This document shows positions 33,832-40,849 of a stretch of DNA of 40,849 nucleotides, piece after piece (position 1 is the stretch's first letter; every line of letters begins with the position of its first letter). Under the pieces are notes generated by a model that was given only the letters and a program-made list of their open reading frames with translations, searched no databases and was not told the DNA's origin. The translations under genes and the position numbers were made by a program. The stretch is from assembly GCA_030535455.1 (NCBI GenBank), contig JAUNJY010000039.1, positions 1 to 40,849 on the forward strand, in the 5' to 3' direction. This DNA comes from a bacterium. Its GTDB lineage: Bacteria; Bacillota; Clostridia; Lachnospirales; Lachnospiraceae.

Positions 33832-36678
33832 ATGCTTGACGTTTTAATAGATAAGCTAAAGAGCTTATTAAAGTCTAGAATGTTGCCTGTTACAATTGTT
33901 TATTTTCTATTAGTATGCACTTTGATTTTTCGCCTGTTTACCTTGCAAATTGTAAAAGGAGAGGAATATGAAACATCATTTTCAAAATCCTCATCTCAGG
34001 AGCGAGTAATTCAAGCGACAAGAGGTAATATCTACGATGTAAAAGGTAGATTGCTAGCATATAATGTGTTGTCGTACAATGTTACGTTTCTGGACACCGG
34101 TGAATATACCGATTCCGCCACATTAAATGCAAAAATTCTTGAAATCATTAGGCTTTTAGAGAAAAATGGAGATCAACTTGAAGTTGACTTTAATTTGAGT
34201 ATTGATGAAAAGGGCAATATTTCTTTTGACGGTTCTGAAAAAGAAATTTTAAGATTTAAGAGAGATGTGTTCTCTCATAAAAAGGTAGATGATCTTACGG
34301 AACAGGAAATCGCAGCTACTGCAGAAGAAGTGTTTACGTATCTACAAACATCTACTGGTGTAAACAGTTTGAAATTCAAGATTTCAGACCAATACACGAA
34401 AGATTATACAAAACAAGATGCTTATAAGGTTATGTCCTTAAGATATGCCATGTATCTTAATAATTACACAAAGTATGAACCACTTGAAATCGCTACAAAT
34501 GTAAGTGATAAGACAGTAGCAGCAGTCAAAGAGTATTCCGGAGATATCTCAGGTCTTGATATCAAACAGACTACGACTAGAGAGTATTCTGCAGAGTATG
34601 CAGAATGTATGGCTCAAGTCTTAGGATATACGGGCAAGATCAGTGATGAGGCTTATCAGGAATTAGTTGACTCAGAAAGTGCTTCTGGCTACTCGAAAAA
34701 TGATCAGGTTGGTAAGACAGGGGTAGAAAAGCAATTTGATGCCCAGTTACATGGAACCAATGGTTCAGACAAAGTCTTATTAAACCAAAGTAAACGTGTT
34801 GTCGAAGTCATTGAAGGCAAACAGGCTACACCAGGAACGGATATACACCTTTCCATTGATGCAGAACTTCAAAAGAATGCATATAACATGATGGAAAAAG
34901 AGCTTGCAGGAATTCTGCTGGATAAAATCCATGAAGGTTCTGCAACGAAAGTAACTGTGAATGGAAAAGAGGATATCTATATTCCAGCTAAGGCAGTATA
35001 CTTTGCTTTGTTAGATAATGGCGTTATTGATATTTCACACTTTGCTGCAGATGATGCGACAAGTGTAGAACAAGCTGTTTACGATACGTTCCTATCTGAG
35101 CGTAAGAAGGTATTTAAGAACATCAAATCAATCCTTGATTACTCTAAGAACTCTAATTATGGAAGCCTTAGCGATCAGGAAAAAGATTATGTGGATTATA
35201 TCTATAAGATGCTTGTTAAGAACAATGTCTTAATGAGTTCCAATTATAAAGACTTAAATGATGAGAATTATACTTTATATGCTGACCATAAGATCAGTTT
35301 AGGTGAATTCTTACAATATGCTTTAAGCCAGGATAACTGGGTAGACCGTACGATCTTTTCTGACGCGGATAAGTTCTATAACTCAGAAGAAATCTATAAT
35401 GAGCTTCTTACGTACATCATTGAACAGTTATCCGATGATGGTGAATTTAGTAAGATGATTTATAAGACTTTAGTCTACAATGGAAAAATTCAAGCAAGGC
35501 AAATTTGTCTTTTATTATTTGACCAAAATGTGCTAAACTATAATAAAGATGATTATGCAGCATTAAAGGCTGGAAGTAAGTCACCATATCAGTTTATTCG
35601 TAGTAAGATTAGTAATCTTGAGATTACACCAGGCCAGTTGGCACTTGATCCATGTTCAGGTTCCGTTGTTATTACGGATCCGGATACAGGTAAGGTGGAA
35701 GCGCTGGTAAGTTATCCAGGATACGATAATAACAAGCTTGCGAATAAGATTGATGCGACGTATTACAGTTACCTGGCGAATACGGATGCATATCCATTGC
35801 TTAATAGAGCAATTCAGCAAAAGACAGCTCCAGGTTCTACCTTTAAGATGTTAACTGCATTTGCAGGTCTTGAAGAAGGTGTGATCGACACATCTACTAC
35901 ATTTGCTGATCCAGGTTATTTTGATAAGGTAACACCTAATCCACACTGTTGGAAACGTTCTGGACATGGTACAATTGGATTAGAAACTGCAATTGAAGTT
36001 TCTTGTAATGTTTATTTCTATAATGTGGGTTATCGCTTAGGATTAGTAAATGGTAAGTTTAGTAATACACAGGCACTTACTAAATTAAAGAAATATGCAG
36101 AAGAATTTGGTTTCGGAAGCAAATCTGGTGTAGAATTACCGAATGAGGCAGAAAATCAGATTTCCAATGAACAAGGTATTCCATCAGCAATTGGTCAGGG
36201 TACGAATAACTTTACCCCAGTCAATTTAGCAAAATATATTACAGGCCTTTCTAACAAAGGAACTGTATATGATTTATCCATCATTAAGGATACAGAATCC
36301 AAAGTTTATAATAAAGTTGAAGCAAAAGATTCAACATGGAATATTATCAAACGAGGAAACTACAAAGTAGTTAATAGTTCTGCAAATAACCTTAGTGGTG
36401 ACTTTAAAGGATTAGACGTAAAAGTTGCAGGTAAGACAGGTACTGCTCAGGAGAACAAGAATAAGCCCGACCATGCATTATTTGTATCTTATGCACCTTA
36501 TGAAAATCCTGAAGTAACGATGACAGTTGTTATTCCAAACGGTTACACATCTCATAATGCAGCTGAGCTTGCAGGTAATATTTATAAATATTATTTCGCA
36601 GATGATAAGACAAAGAAAGAATTAGAGAATGCTGGCGTTTCAAAGCCATCTGATAGTTCTTTATCCGAAGAGCATTAA
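33832..36678 (+). CDS. mrdA: Penicillin-binding protein 2 (elongasome transpeptidase) with large insert
   Basis: The product is 948 aa, a class B PBP anchored by a helix near residues 20-38. Transpeptidase motifs are intact: Ser669-Thr-Phe-Lys672, Ser724-Cys-Asn726 and Lys868-Thr-Gly870. Typical PBP2s have 600-700 residues. The excess sits between LQKNAYNMMEKEL (about 347-359) and LDPCSGSVVITDPDTG (605 on), where about 240 residues rich in Asp, Tyr and Lys separate two parts that normally adjoin. The frame is continuous, and comparable insertions occur in Lachnospiraceae PBP2. Follows mreD with no gap. The usual partner RodA is not encoded nearby. Confidence 0.94.
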   Translation: MLDVLIDKLKSLLKSRMLPVTIVYFLLVCTLIFRLFTLQIVKGEEYETSFSKSSSQERVIQATRGNIYDVKGRLLAYNVLSYNVTFLDTGEYTDSATLNAKILEIIRLLEKNGDQLEVDFNLSIDEKGNISFDGSEKEILRFKRDVFSHKKVDDLTEQEIAATAEEVFTYLQTSTGVNSLKFKISDQYTKDYTKQDAYKVMSLRYAMYLNNYTKYEPLEIATNVSDKTVAAVKEYSGDISGLDIKQTTTREYSAEYAECMAQVLGYTGKISDEAYQELVDSESASGYSKNDQVGKTGVEKQFDAQLHGTNGSDKVLLNQSKRVVEVIEGKQATPGTDIHLSIDAELQKNAYNMMEKELAGILLDKIHEGSATKVTVNGKEDIYIPAKAVYFALLDNGVIDISHFAADDATSVEQAVYDTFLSERKKVFKNIKSILDYSKNSNYGSLSDQEKDYVDYIYKMLVKNNVLMSSNYKDLNDENYTLYADHKISLGEFLQYALSQDNWVDRTIFSDADKFYNSEEIYNELLTYIIEQLSDDGEFSKMIYKTLVYNGKIQARQICLLLFDQNVLNYNKDDYAALKAGSKSPYQFIRSKISNLEITPGQLALDPCSGSVVITDPDTGKVEALVSYPGYDNNKLANKIDATYYSYLANTDAYPLLNRAIQQKTAPGSTFKMLTAFAGLEEGVIDTSTTFADPGYFDKVTPNPHCWKRSGHGTIGLETAIEVSCNVYFYNVGYRLGLVNGKFSNTQALTKLKKYAEEFGFGSKSGVELPNEAENQISNEQGIPSAIGQGTNNFTPVNLAKYITGLSNKGTVYDLSIIKDTESKVYNKVEAKDSTWNIIKRGNYKVVNSSANNLSGDFKGLDVKVAGKTGTAQENKNKPDHALFVSYAPYENPEVTMTVVIPNGYTSHNAAELAGNIYKYYFADDKTKKELENAGVSKPSDSSLSEEH

Positions 36679-36685
36679 TAAAAAT

Positions 36686-36716
36686 CGCACCCGCTAAGTT
36701 GTGACTTGGCGGTGTG
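36686..36716 (+). other. Stem-loop between mrdA and minC
   Basis: cgcacccgctaagt pairs with acttggcggtgtg through one bulge and a G-T pair around a 4-nt loop (36686-36716). A T-rich stretch follows 10 nt later, so it may act as a partial terminator that separates mre and min expression. Confidence 0.4.
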
Positions 36717-36770
36717 TGAATGCTTTTAAGTTTTTTCACAAAAGTAGATTATCTCATATGGGAGGTAAAA

Positions 36771-37439
36771 ATGAACCAATCAGTTATTATTAAAGGGACG
36801 AAGTCAGGGATTATTGTAGTTCTTGATGATGAAATTTCTTTCGAGGAATTAAAACATATGATTGCTGTCAAATTTAGCGACTCTAGAAAGTTTCTAGGAG
36901 ATGCACAGGTGGCAATTGCATTTGAAGGCAGGGAATTATCAACAGAGGAAGAACGCGAAATTCTTATGATTATATCTGAAAATTCTGATCTTAAAGTTGT
37001 TTGTATAGTATCGAATGACGAAGAAGCAGAAGAAAGATTTAAACGATCTCTAAACGATAAATTGTTAGCTCTAAGTTCAAGTACAGGACAATTTTATAAA
37101 GGTAATTTACGTTCCGGACAAGCACTTGAAGTTGAAACTAGTATAATTATTATTGGTGATGTAAATCCAGGAGCTAAAATTGTTTCTAAGGGAAATGTCG
37201 TAATCCTTGGCAGCCTAAAGGGGAATGTGTTTGCTGGGGCTTCTGGAAATGAGAATGCATTCGTGGTTGCGCTGGATATGCAGCCAATGCAAATTCGTAT
37301 CGCCGATATCATTGGCAGATCACCAGATAAACCTATGAAAGATTCAGTAAAGGAAGCAAAGATAGCCTTTATTGATGAAGGTAATATTTACATCGAGCCA
37401 TTGACGAAAGATGTAATAAATGATATTAATTTATATTAA
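36771..37439 (+). CDS. minC: Septum site-determining protein MinC
   Basis: The product is 222 aa. It blocks FtsZ ring assembly away from midcell. The N-terminal domain (1-90) is divergent. The C-terminal beta-helix is clear: FYKGNLRSGQALEVETSIIIIGDVNPGAKI, then GNVVILGSLKGNVFAGASGN, which binds MinD. The ATG at 36771 has gggaggt 5 nt upstream; the upstream frame from 36720 has no ribosome binding site. minD follows after 30 nt. Confidence 0.95.
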   Translation: MNQSVIIKGTKSGIIVVLDDEISFEELKHMIAVKFSDSRKFLGDAQVAIAFEGRELSTEEEREILMIISENSDLKVVCIVSNDEEAEERFKRSLNDKLLALSSSTGQFYKGNLRSGQALEVETSIIIIGDVNPGAKIVSKGNVVILGSLKGNVFAGASGNENAFVVALDMQPMQIRIADIIGRSPDKPMKDSVKEAKIAFIDEGNIYIEPLTKDVINDINLY

Positions 37440-37469
37440 CACTATATTTAATTGTTTGGAGGATGCAAA

Positions 37470-38261
37470 ATGGGTGAAGTAATAGTTGTAACTTCTGGTA
37501 AGGGTGGCGTTGGTAAAACAACGACAACTGCTAATGTTGGTACAGGCTTAGCAAAGCTTAATAAAAAGGTAGTTTTAATCGATACAGATATAGGTTTAAG
37601 AAACTTAGACGTTGTTATGGGACTTGAGAATAGAATTGTTTATAATTTAGTAGATGTTGTCGAAGGCAATTGTCGAATTAAACAAGCCTTAATCAAAGAC
37701 AAACGTTATCCAAATCTTTATTTGTTACCATCTGCTCAAACAAGAGACAAGAATTCTGTTTCTCCTGAGCAAATGAGAAAACTGGCAGATGAATTAAGAG
37801 AAGATTTCGATTATATCTTAATGGATTGTCCAGCTGGTATAGAGCAAGGTTTCCTAAATGCAATCGCAGGTGCAGACAGTGCTTTAGTAGTAACGACTCC
37901 TGAAGTATCTGCAGTTAGAGATGCGGATCGTATCATTGGATTATTAGATGCTCATGATATTAAGAACACAAGACTGATCGTTAATCGATTACGTACCGAT
38001 ATGGTAAAACGCGGGGATATGATGTCAGCAGATGATGTTGTAGAAATTCTTGCAATTGACTTAATTGGTGTTGTTCCTGATGATGAAAGCATCGTTGTTT
38101 CTACAAATCAAGGCGAGCCACTTGTTGGAACAGACGCATTAGCTGGAAAAGCATATATGAATATTTGTAGAAGAATTATTGGCGAACAAGTTCCTCTTCT
38201 AGATCTAAATGTAAAATCTGGCTTAATGAGCAGATTAGCAAATCTATTAAAGAAGAACTAA
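37470..38261 (+). CDS. minD: Septum site-determining ATPase MinD
   Basis: The product is 263 aa. ATP-dependent membrane binding recruits MinC. The deviant Walker A GKGGVGKTT has the signature Lys11 and Lys16, and DTDIGLRNLDVVMGLENR and DCPAGIEQGF follow. The C-terminal amphipathic membrane helix is LMSRLANLLKKN. Start 37470 follows ggaggat. The order minC-minD-minE is canonical. Confidence 0.98.
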   Translation: MGEVIVVTSGKGGVGKTTTTANVGTGLAKLNKKVVLIDTDIGLRNLDVVMGLENRIVYNLVDVVEGNCRIKQALIKDKRYPNLYLLPSAQTRDKNSVSPEQMRKLADELREDFDYILMDCPAGIEQGFLNAIAGADSALVVTTPEVSAVRDADRIIGLLDAHDIKNTRLIVNRLRTDMVKRGDMMSADDVVEILAIDLIGVVPDDESIVVSTNQGEPLVGTDALAGKAYMNICRRIIGEQVPLLDLNVKSGLMSRLANLLKKN

Positions 38262-38276
38262 GGAGGGTAATTAAGT

Positions 38277-38552
38277 ATGAGTTTAGCAGATTTCTTTAAA
38301 AAGAAAGCATCTGGTAATGTTGCGAAAGACAGACTTAAATTAGTCCTTGTGTCAGATCGTGCCAATTGCTCACCAGAAATTATGGAACAGATTAAAAATG
38401 ATATTATTCAAGTAATATCAAAATATGTAGAAATAGATACAACTGGCCTAGATATTAAAATTACTCAGACAGAGTCTGAGGGTAATAATGGTAGCGTACC
38501 TGCATTATTTGCAAATATACCTATTAAAGATTTAAAACCTGGGAAAAAATAA
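38277..38552 (+). CDS. minE: Cell division topological specificity factor MinE
   Basis: The product is 91 aa. The N-terminal membrane and MinD-contact region is SLADFFKKKASGNVAKDRLKLVLVSDRA, then a dimerisation domain (PEIMEQIKNDIIQVISKYVEID). It stimulates MinD ATPase so that the Min system can oscillate, so this organism probably uses MinE rather than a DivIVA/MinJ anchor. aggaggg precedes the ATG, 15 nt after minD. Confidence 0.95.
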   Translation: MSLADFFKKKASGNVAKDRLKLVLVSDRANCSPEIMEQIKNDIIQVISKYVEIDTTGLDIKITQTESEGNNGSVPALFANIPIKDLKPGKK

Positions 38553-38554
38553 GG

Positions 38555-38765
38555 ATGTAGCTACATGTTTAGTTTTAATTAGCTCCTTTGCCTTATACTT
38601 AGGCCGTCCTGCATTCGTATGAAAATACGTGTTCTGGCTGTTTTTATAAAGTATGCGGATTATAATCCGTTTCTTAGACTGCAATTGCGTTATTCGGGTA
38701 TAGCTTAACAGCCAGAACAACATTAATAAGACCATGGCAGGTGCAGTCAGATGCCTGAAAGCATG
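38555..38765 (+). other. Structured noncoding interval between minE and mgsA
   Basis: No gene was found in 38553-38808. A perfect 13-bp inverted repeat (38630-38642 with 38707-38719) encloses a 14-bp palindrome, cggattataatccg (38656-38669). Flanking it are a 12-bp palindrome (38555-38566), a cgtat-GAAA-atacg hairpin (38616-38629), and a ccatg...catgg stem (about 38732-38766) with an inner cagg/cctg helix. This looks like a multi-helix RNA leader of mgsA or an insertion relic. Many clostridia carry rodA at this spot. Confidence 0.45.
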
Positions 38766-38808
38766 GTAAAAGTACAATTACAAAAAAATAACGTTAGGGG
38801 GTAATACA

Positions 38809-39204
38809 ATGAATATTGGTTTAGTTGCACACGATGCAAAAAAGAAATTAATGCAAAATTTCTGTATTGCTTATAGAGCAATCTTAAGCAAGAATGACTT
38901 ATATGCTACTGGGACTACTGGACGTTTAATAGAAGAAGTAACAAACCTTTCTGTTCATAAGTATTTAGCTGGTCATTTGGGTGGAGAACAACAACTTGGA
39001 GCTCAGATTGAACATAATCAAATTGATATGGTCATTTTCTTAAGGGATCCATTGTCTCCAAAGTCTCACGAACCAGACGTAAATAATGTTGTCCAATTAT
39101 GTGACACGCATAACATTCCTCTAGCAACCAATTTAGCTACAGCAGAGTTATTAATTAAAGCACTCGATCGTGGCGATTTAGATTGGAGAGAAATTTTTAA
39201 ATAA
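38809..39204 (+). CDS. mgsA: Methylglyoxal synthase, with Glu at the catalytic Asp position
   Basis: The product is 131 aa. It converts dihydroxyacetone phosphate to methylglyoxal plus phosphate. Family blocks are IGLVAHDAKK, LYATGTTGRLI, GGEQQLGAQI, MVIFLRDPL and NIPLATNLATAELLI. Compared with E. coli MgsA (recalled), the equivalents of Asp20, Asp91, His98 and Asp101 are kept (Asp10, Asp80, His87, Asp90). The catalytic Asp71 in GGDQQ is Glu60 here, and FFWDPL is FLRDPL. Activity may be altered. taggggg precedes the ATG. Its place after the min genes is conserved in clostridia. Confidence 0.9.
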   Translation: MNIGLVAHDAKKKLMQNFCIAYRAILSKNDLYATGTTGRLIEEVTNLSVHKYLAGHLGGEQQLGAQIEHNQIDMVIFLRDPLSPKSHEPDVNNVVQLCDTHNIPLATNLATAELLIKALDRGDLDWREIFK

Positions 39205-39225
39205 CAAAAGTGAAAAGGGGATCAA

Positions 39226-40182
39226 ATGAACAAGAAGGTTGTATGCCTGCTATTAGGCTTGACAGTTGTTATCTCTGGATGTTCATCCGCTGACCCTGAC
39301 ATTATTAGTTATCAGTCAAACGAAACCAAACTGGTTAGTTTGGCTGAAGACACGCAAGAAAACTTGTTTTCTACAGAGTTAGCAGTGATTGATAAAAAAG
39401 AGCAAAATGCTGCAGATAAAGAAATGACTTCGAGTGCATCTATTTTAGTAAATAGATCAAATAAGGAAGTAATGTATGCAAACAATGTATACGAAAAACT
39501 GTACCCAGCCAGTCTTACCAAGCTAGCTACAGCTTTAATGACATTAAAATATGGAAACTTAGAGGACCAGGTTACGATTAGCTATGCTGCGTCCCATATT
39601 ACAGAGTCAGGTGCAAAGCTATGTGGATTTAGCGAAGGAGATCAGGTTTCCTTAGGAACACTGTTACATTTAATGCTAGTGTATTCAGGAAATGATGCAG
39701 CAATGGCTGCGGCTGATTATTTATATGAAAATGAAGAAAATTTCTGTGAAGAGGTCAATCGTGAATTAAAGGCACTTGGTGCTACCAATACACATTTTGT
39801 GAATTCTCATGGATTAGATGATAAAGAACACTACACAACAGCTTATGATTTATATCTTATTTTTAATGAATTATTCCAATATGATGAATTTAAAACAATT
39901 ATCAATGAGCAGTCATATAAAGCTGAGTATACGACAAAAGAAGGAAAGCAAGTATTAAAATACTTTGCAAATACCAATCAGTACTTGACTGGACTTACAA
40001 AAGCCCCAAATGACGTAACTGTCATTGGAGGAAAGACAGGAACTACAAGTTCTGCAGGTAACTGCTTGATCCTTTATAGTACGGATAAAAATGGTGATGA
40101 ATATATTTCTCTTGTACTAAATGCAAACGGTAAAGTAGATTTATATAGACAAATGAATCATTTATTGTCTAAAGTTTCTTAG
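39226..40182 (+). CDS. Lipoprotein D-alanyl-D-alanine carboxypeptidase (class C PBP)
   Basis: The product is 318 aa. It trims the terminal D-Ala from peptidoglycan stems. The N terminus is a lipoprotein signal (VVISGC, Cys19), so the enzyme is lipid-anchored instead of using the C-terminal amphipathic helix of typical DacA. Motifs are intact: Ser96-Leu-Thr-Lys99, Ser154-Gly-Asn156 and Lys269-Thr-Gly271. It is shorter than DacA because the C-terminal domain is missing. It follows mgsA by 21 nt and ends with a terminator. VanY/DacA-family alternatives were considered; the motifs favour the peptidase S11 family. Confidence 0.93.
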   Translation: MNKKVVCLLLGLTVVISGCSSADPDIISYQSNETKLVSLAEDTQENLFSTELAVIDKKEQNAADKEMTSSASILVNRSNKEVMYANNVYEKLYPASLTKLATALMTLKYGNLEDQVTISYAASHITESGAKLCGFSEGDQVSLGTLLHLMLVYSGNDAAMAAADYLYENEENFCEEVNRELKALGATNTHFVNSHGLDDKEHYTTAYDLYLIFNELFQYDEFKTIINEQSYKAEYTTKEGKQVLKYFANTNQYLTGLTKAPNDVTVIGGKTGTTSSAGNCLILYSTDKNGDEYISLVLNANGKVDLYRQMNHLLSKVS

Positions 40183-40197
40183 ATTAGACATTGGAAA

Positions 40198-40235
40198 AAA
40201 TAACTAAAACCAGTTGAGTTTTAGTTATTTTTATT
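40198..40235 (+). terminator. Terminator of the mre-min-mgsA-dac cluster
   Basis: A perfect 13-bp stem (40198-40210 with 40218-40230) with a 7-nt loop ends in ttttt. Preceding A residues give the mirror-image T run on the other strand. Confidence 0.85.
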
Positions 40236-40322
40236 ATATACTTTTTATAGATACATATTGAAAATAGCTTATAAATTTGTAACTTTAAACATTTCCATGT
40301 AGTCATATAAGGAGGAGTTATT

Positions 40323-40742
40323 ATGGTTCAGATTGTTGCTGGTGAGAAAGGGAAAGGAAAGACAAAACTGTTAATTGCCAAAGCGAATGAAGATGTATTA
40401 CAGATTAATGGCGATCTTGTTTATATTGACAAGAGCAATCGTCATATGTACGAATTAAGCAATAAGATAAGACTTATCAATTCTAATGATTATTTTGTTT
40501 CTAATGCTGATGAATTCATTGGCTTTTTATGCGGTGTAATATCTTCTAATCATGATCTTGAAAAAATCTATGTAGATAGTTTCTTAAAGTTAGCATACAT
40601 AACCGAAGAAAATATCGAATCTGTCCTAACAAAACTTCTCGATATATCCAATCATTTTAAAGTTGATATTGTTGTTTGTATATCATCATCTAAGAAGAAA
40701 ATTCCTGACAATTTCCTTGATTCTGTAATTATTGCATTGTAA
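40323..40742 (+). CDS. Small P-loop protein of unknown function
   Basis: The product is 139 aa with no membrane segment. The N terminus has a Walker A-like loop, GEKGKGKT (7-14), then alternating strands and helices: LVYIDKSNRHMYEL, IYVDSFLKLA (a likely Walker B-like Asp) and VDIVVCISSSKK. The architecture suggests a minimal nucleotide-binding protein. Similar small proteins are found in clostridia with misleading names such as twitching motility protein. aaggagg precedes the ATG. It stands alone between two terminators, after the shape cluster. Confidence 0.8.
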   Translation: MVQIVAGEKGKGKTKLLIAKANEDVLQINGDLVYIDKSNRHMYELSNKIRLINSNDYFVSNADEFIGFLCGVISSNHDLEKIYVDSFLKLAYITEENIESVLTKLLDISNHFKVDIVVCISSSKKKIPDNFLDSVIIAL

Positions 40743-40774
40743 ATTAAGAGGAATGCTTAAAATAGAGAGAAAAA

Positions 40775-40799
40775 AGACATCGTAATTTTTACGATGTCT
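40775..40799 (-). terminator. Leftward terminator
   Basis: An 11-bp stem (40775-40785 with 40789-40799) is preceded on the plus strand by A residues, so on the minus strand it is followed by six T. This implies a leftward gene beyond the right edge of the window. Confidence 0.6.
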
Positions 40800-40807
40800 C
40801 AGACTGT

Positions 40808-40849
40808 AGACAACTAACCCCACCAGATTGGTGGGATTAGTTGTCTTTT
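40808..40849 (+). terminator. Rightward terminator
   Basis: A 17-bp stem with one mismatch (40808-40824 with 40830-40846) and a 5-nt loop is followed by T residues that run to the end of the window. It ends the transcript of the small P-loop gene. Confidence 0.8.

Noticed and set aside
38681-38688. gcaattgc palindrome as an independent operator
   Set aside because: Eight-base palindromes are common by chance; it is only noted as part of the structured interval.
38532-38777. Minus-strand 81-codon frame in the minE-mgsA gap
   Set aside because: It overlaps inverted repeats and the minE 3' end, has no ribosome binding site, and its product looks random.

Overview
The window is low-GC, densely coded DNA from a spore-forming anaerobic Firmicute. 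It is most consistent with Lachnospiraceae or related Clostridia: it carries spoIVA, a hybrid-cluster protein of the anaerobe type, clostridial Rex-type operators, and a radC-mreBCD-pbp2-minCDE-mgsA-dac shape and division cluster. No rRNA, tRNA, CRISPR array, transposase or phage gene was seen. Assignment to a genus is not possible from the sequence alone.

Layout. (1) 1-2513: noncoding DNA with a 55-bp direct repeat flanking a hairpin-rich core, then three small genes. Two of these encode paralogous two-helix membrane proteins, one with and one without zinc ribbons. (2) 2644-5412: spoIVA (spore coat base ATPase) and a secreted two-SH3 NlpC/P60 endopeptidase. (3) 5413-6058: no convincing gene, but a ~220-nt near-continuous hairpin, small hairpins, a two-copy repeat and a 14-G run. 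(4) 6059-7027: a small unrecognised protein and a YbaK/EbsC-type deacylase. (5) 7139-10442: a divergent redox module. A lipoprotein with two predicted ApbE flavinylation motifs (PplA-like) is transcribed leftward; hcp plus a small cupin are transcribed rightward. Two Rex-like operators lie between them, one overlapping the -35 of a very good promoter. (6) 10660-12548: an Asp/Glu racemase-family protein, an ArsR-type regulator, and a flavodoxin/2x[4Fe-4S] protein with an inverted repeat over its promoter. (7) 12615-21483: a membrane-anchored MutS-like ATPase, then mutS-mutL-miaA and a methionine-gamma-lyase-like gene, closed by a terminator. (8) 21634-22497: a beta-hydroxyacid dehydrogenase. 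(9) 22840-30151: a LacI-regulated sugar operon with regulator, binding protein, two permeases and a cytoplasmic GH2 glycosidase, but no ATPase. (10) 30628-40742: radC, mreB, mreC, mreD, PBP2 with a large insert, minC, minD, minE, a structured noncoding interval where related genomes usually have rodA, mgsA, a lipoprotein D-Ala-D-Ala carboxypeptidase, and a small P-loop protein.

Most regions are ordinary core genome. The observations most worth a second look are the wobble-paired long hairpin at 5415-5637, the flavinylated lipoprotein/hcp pair with Rex-type sites, the structured minE-mgsA gap together with the absent rodA, an Asp-to-Glu change at the catalytic position of MgsA, and the ~240-residue insert in PBP2. 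Protein families were named from motifs and recalled family knowledge. No database search was possible.
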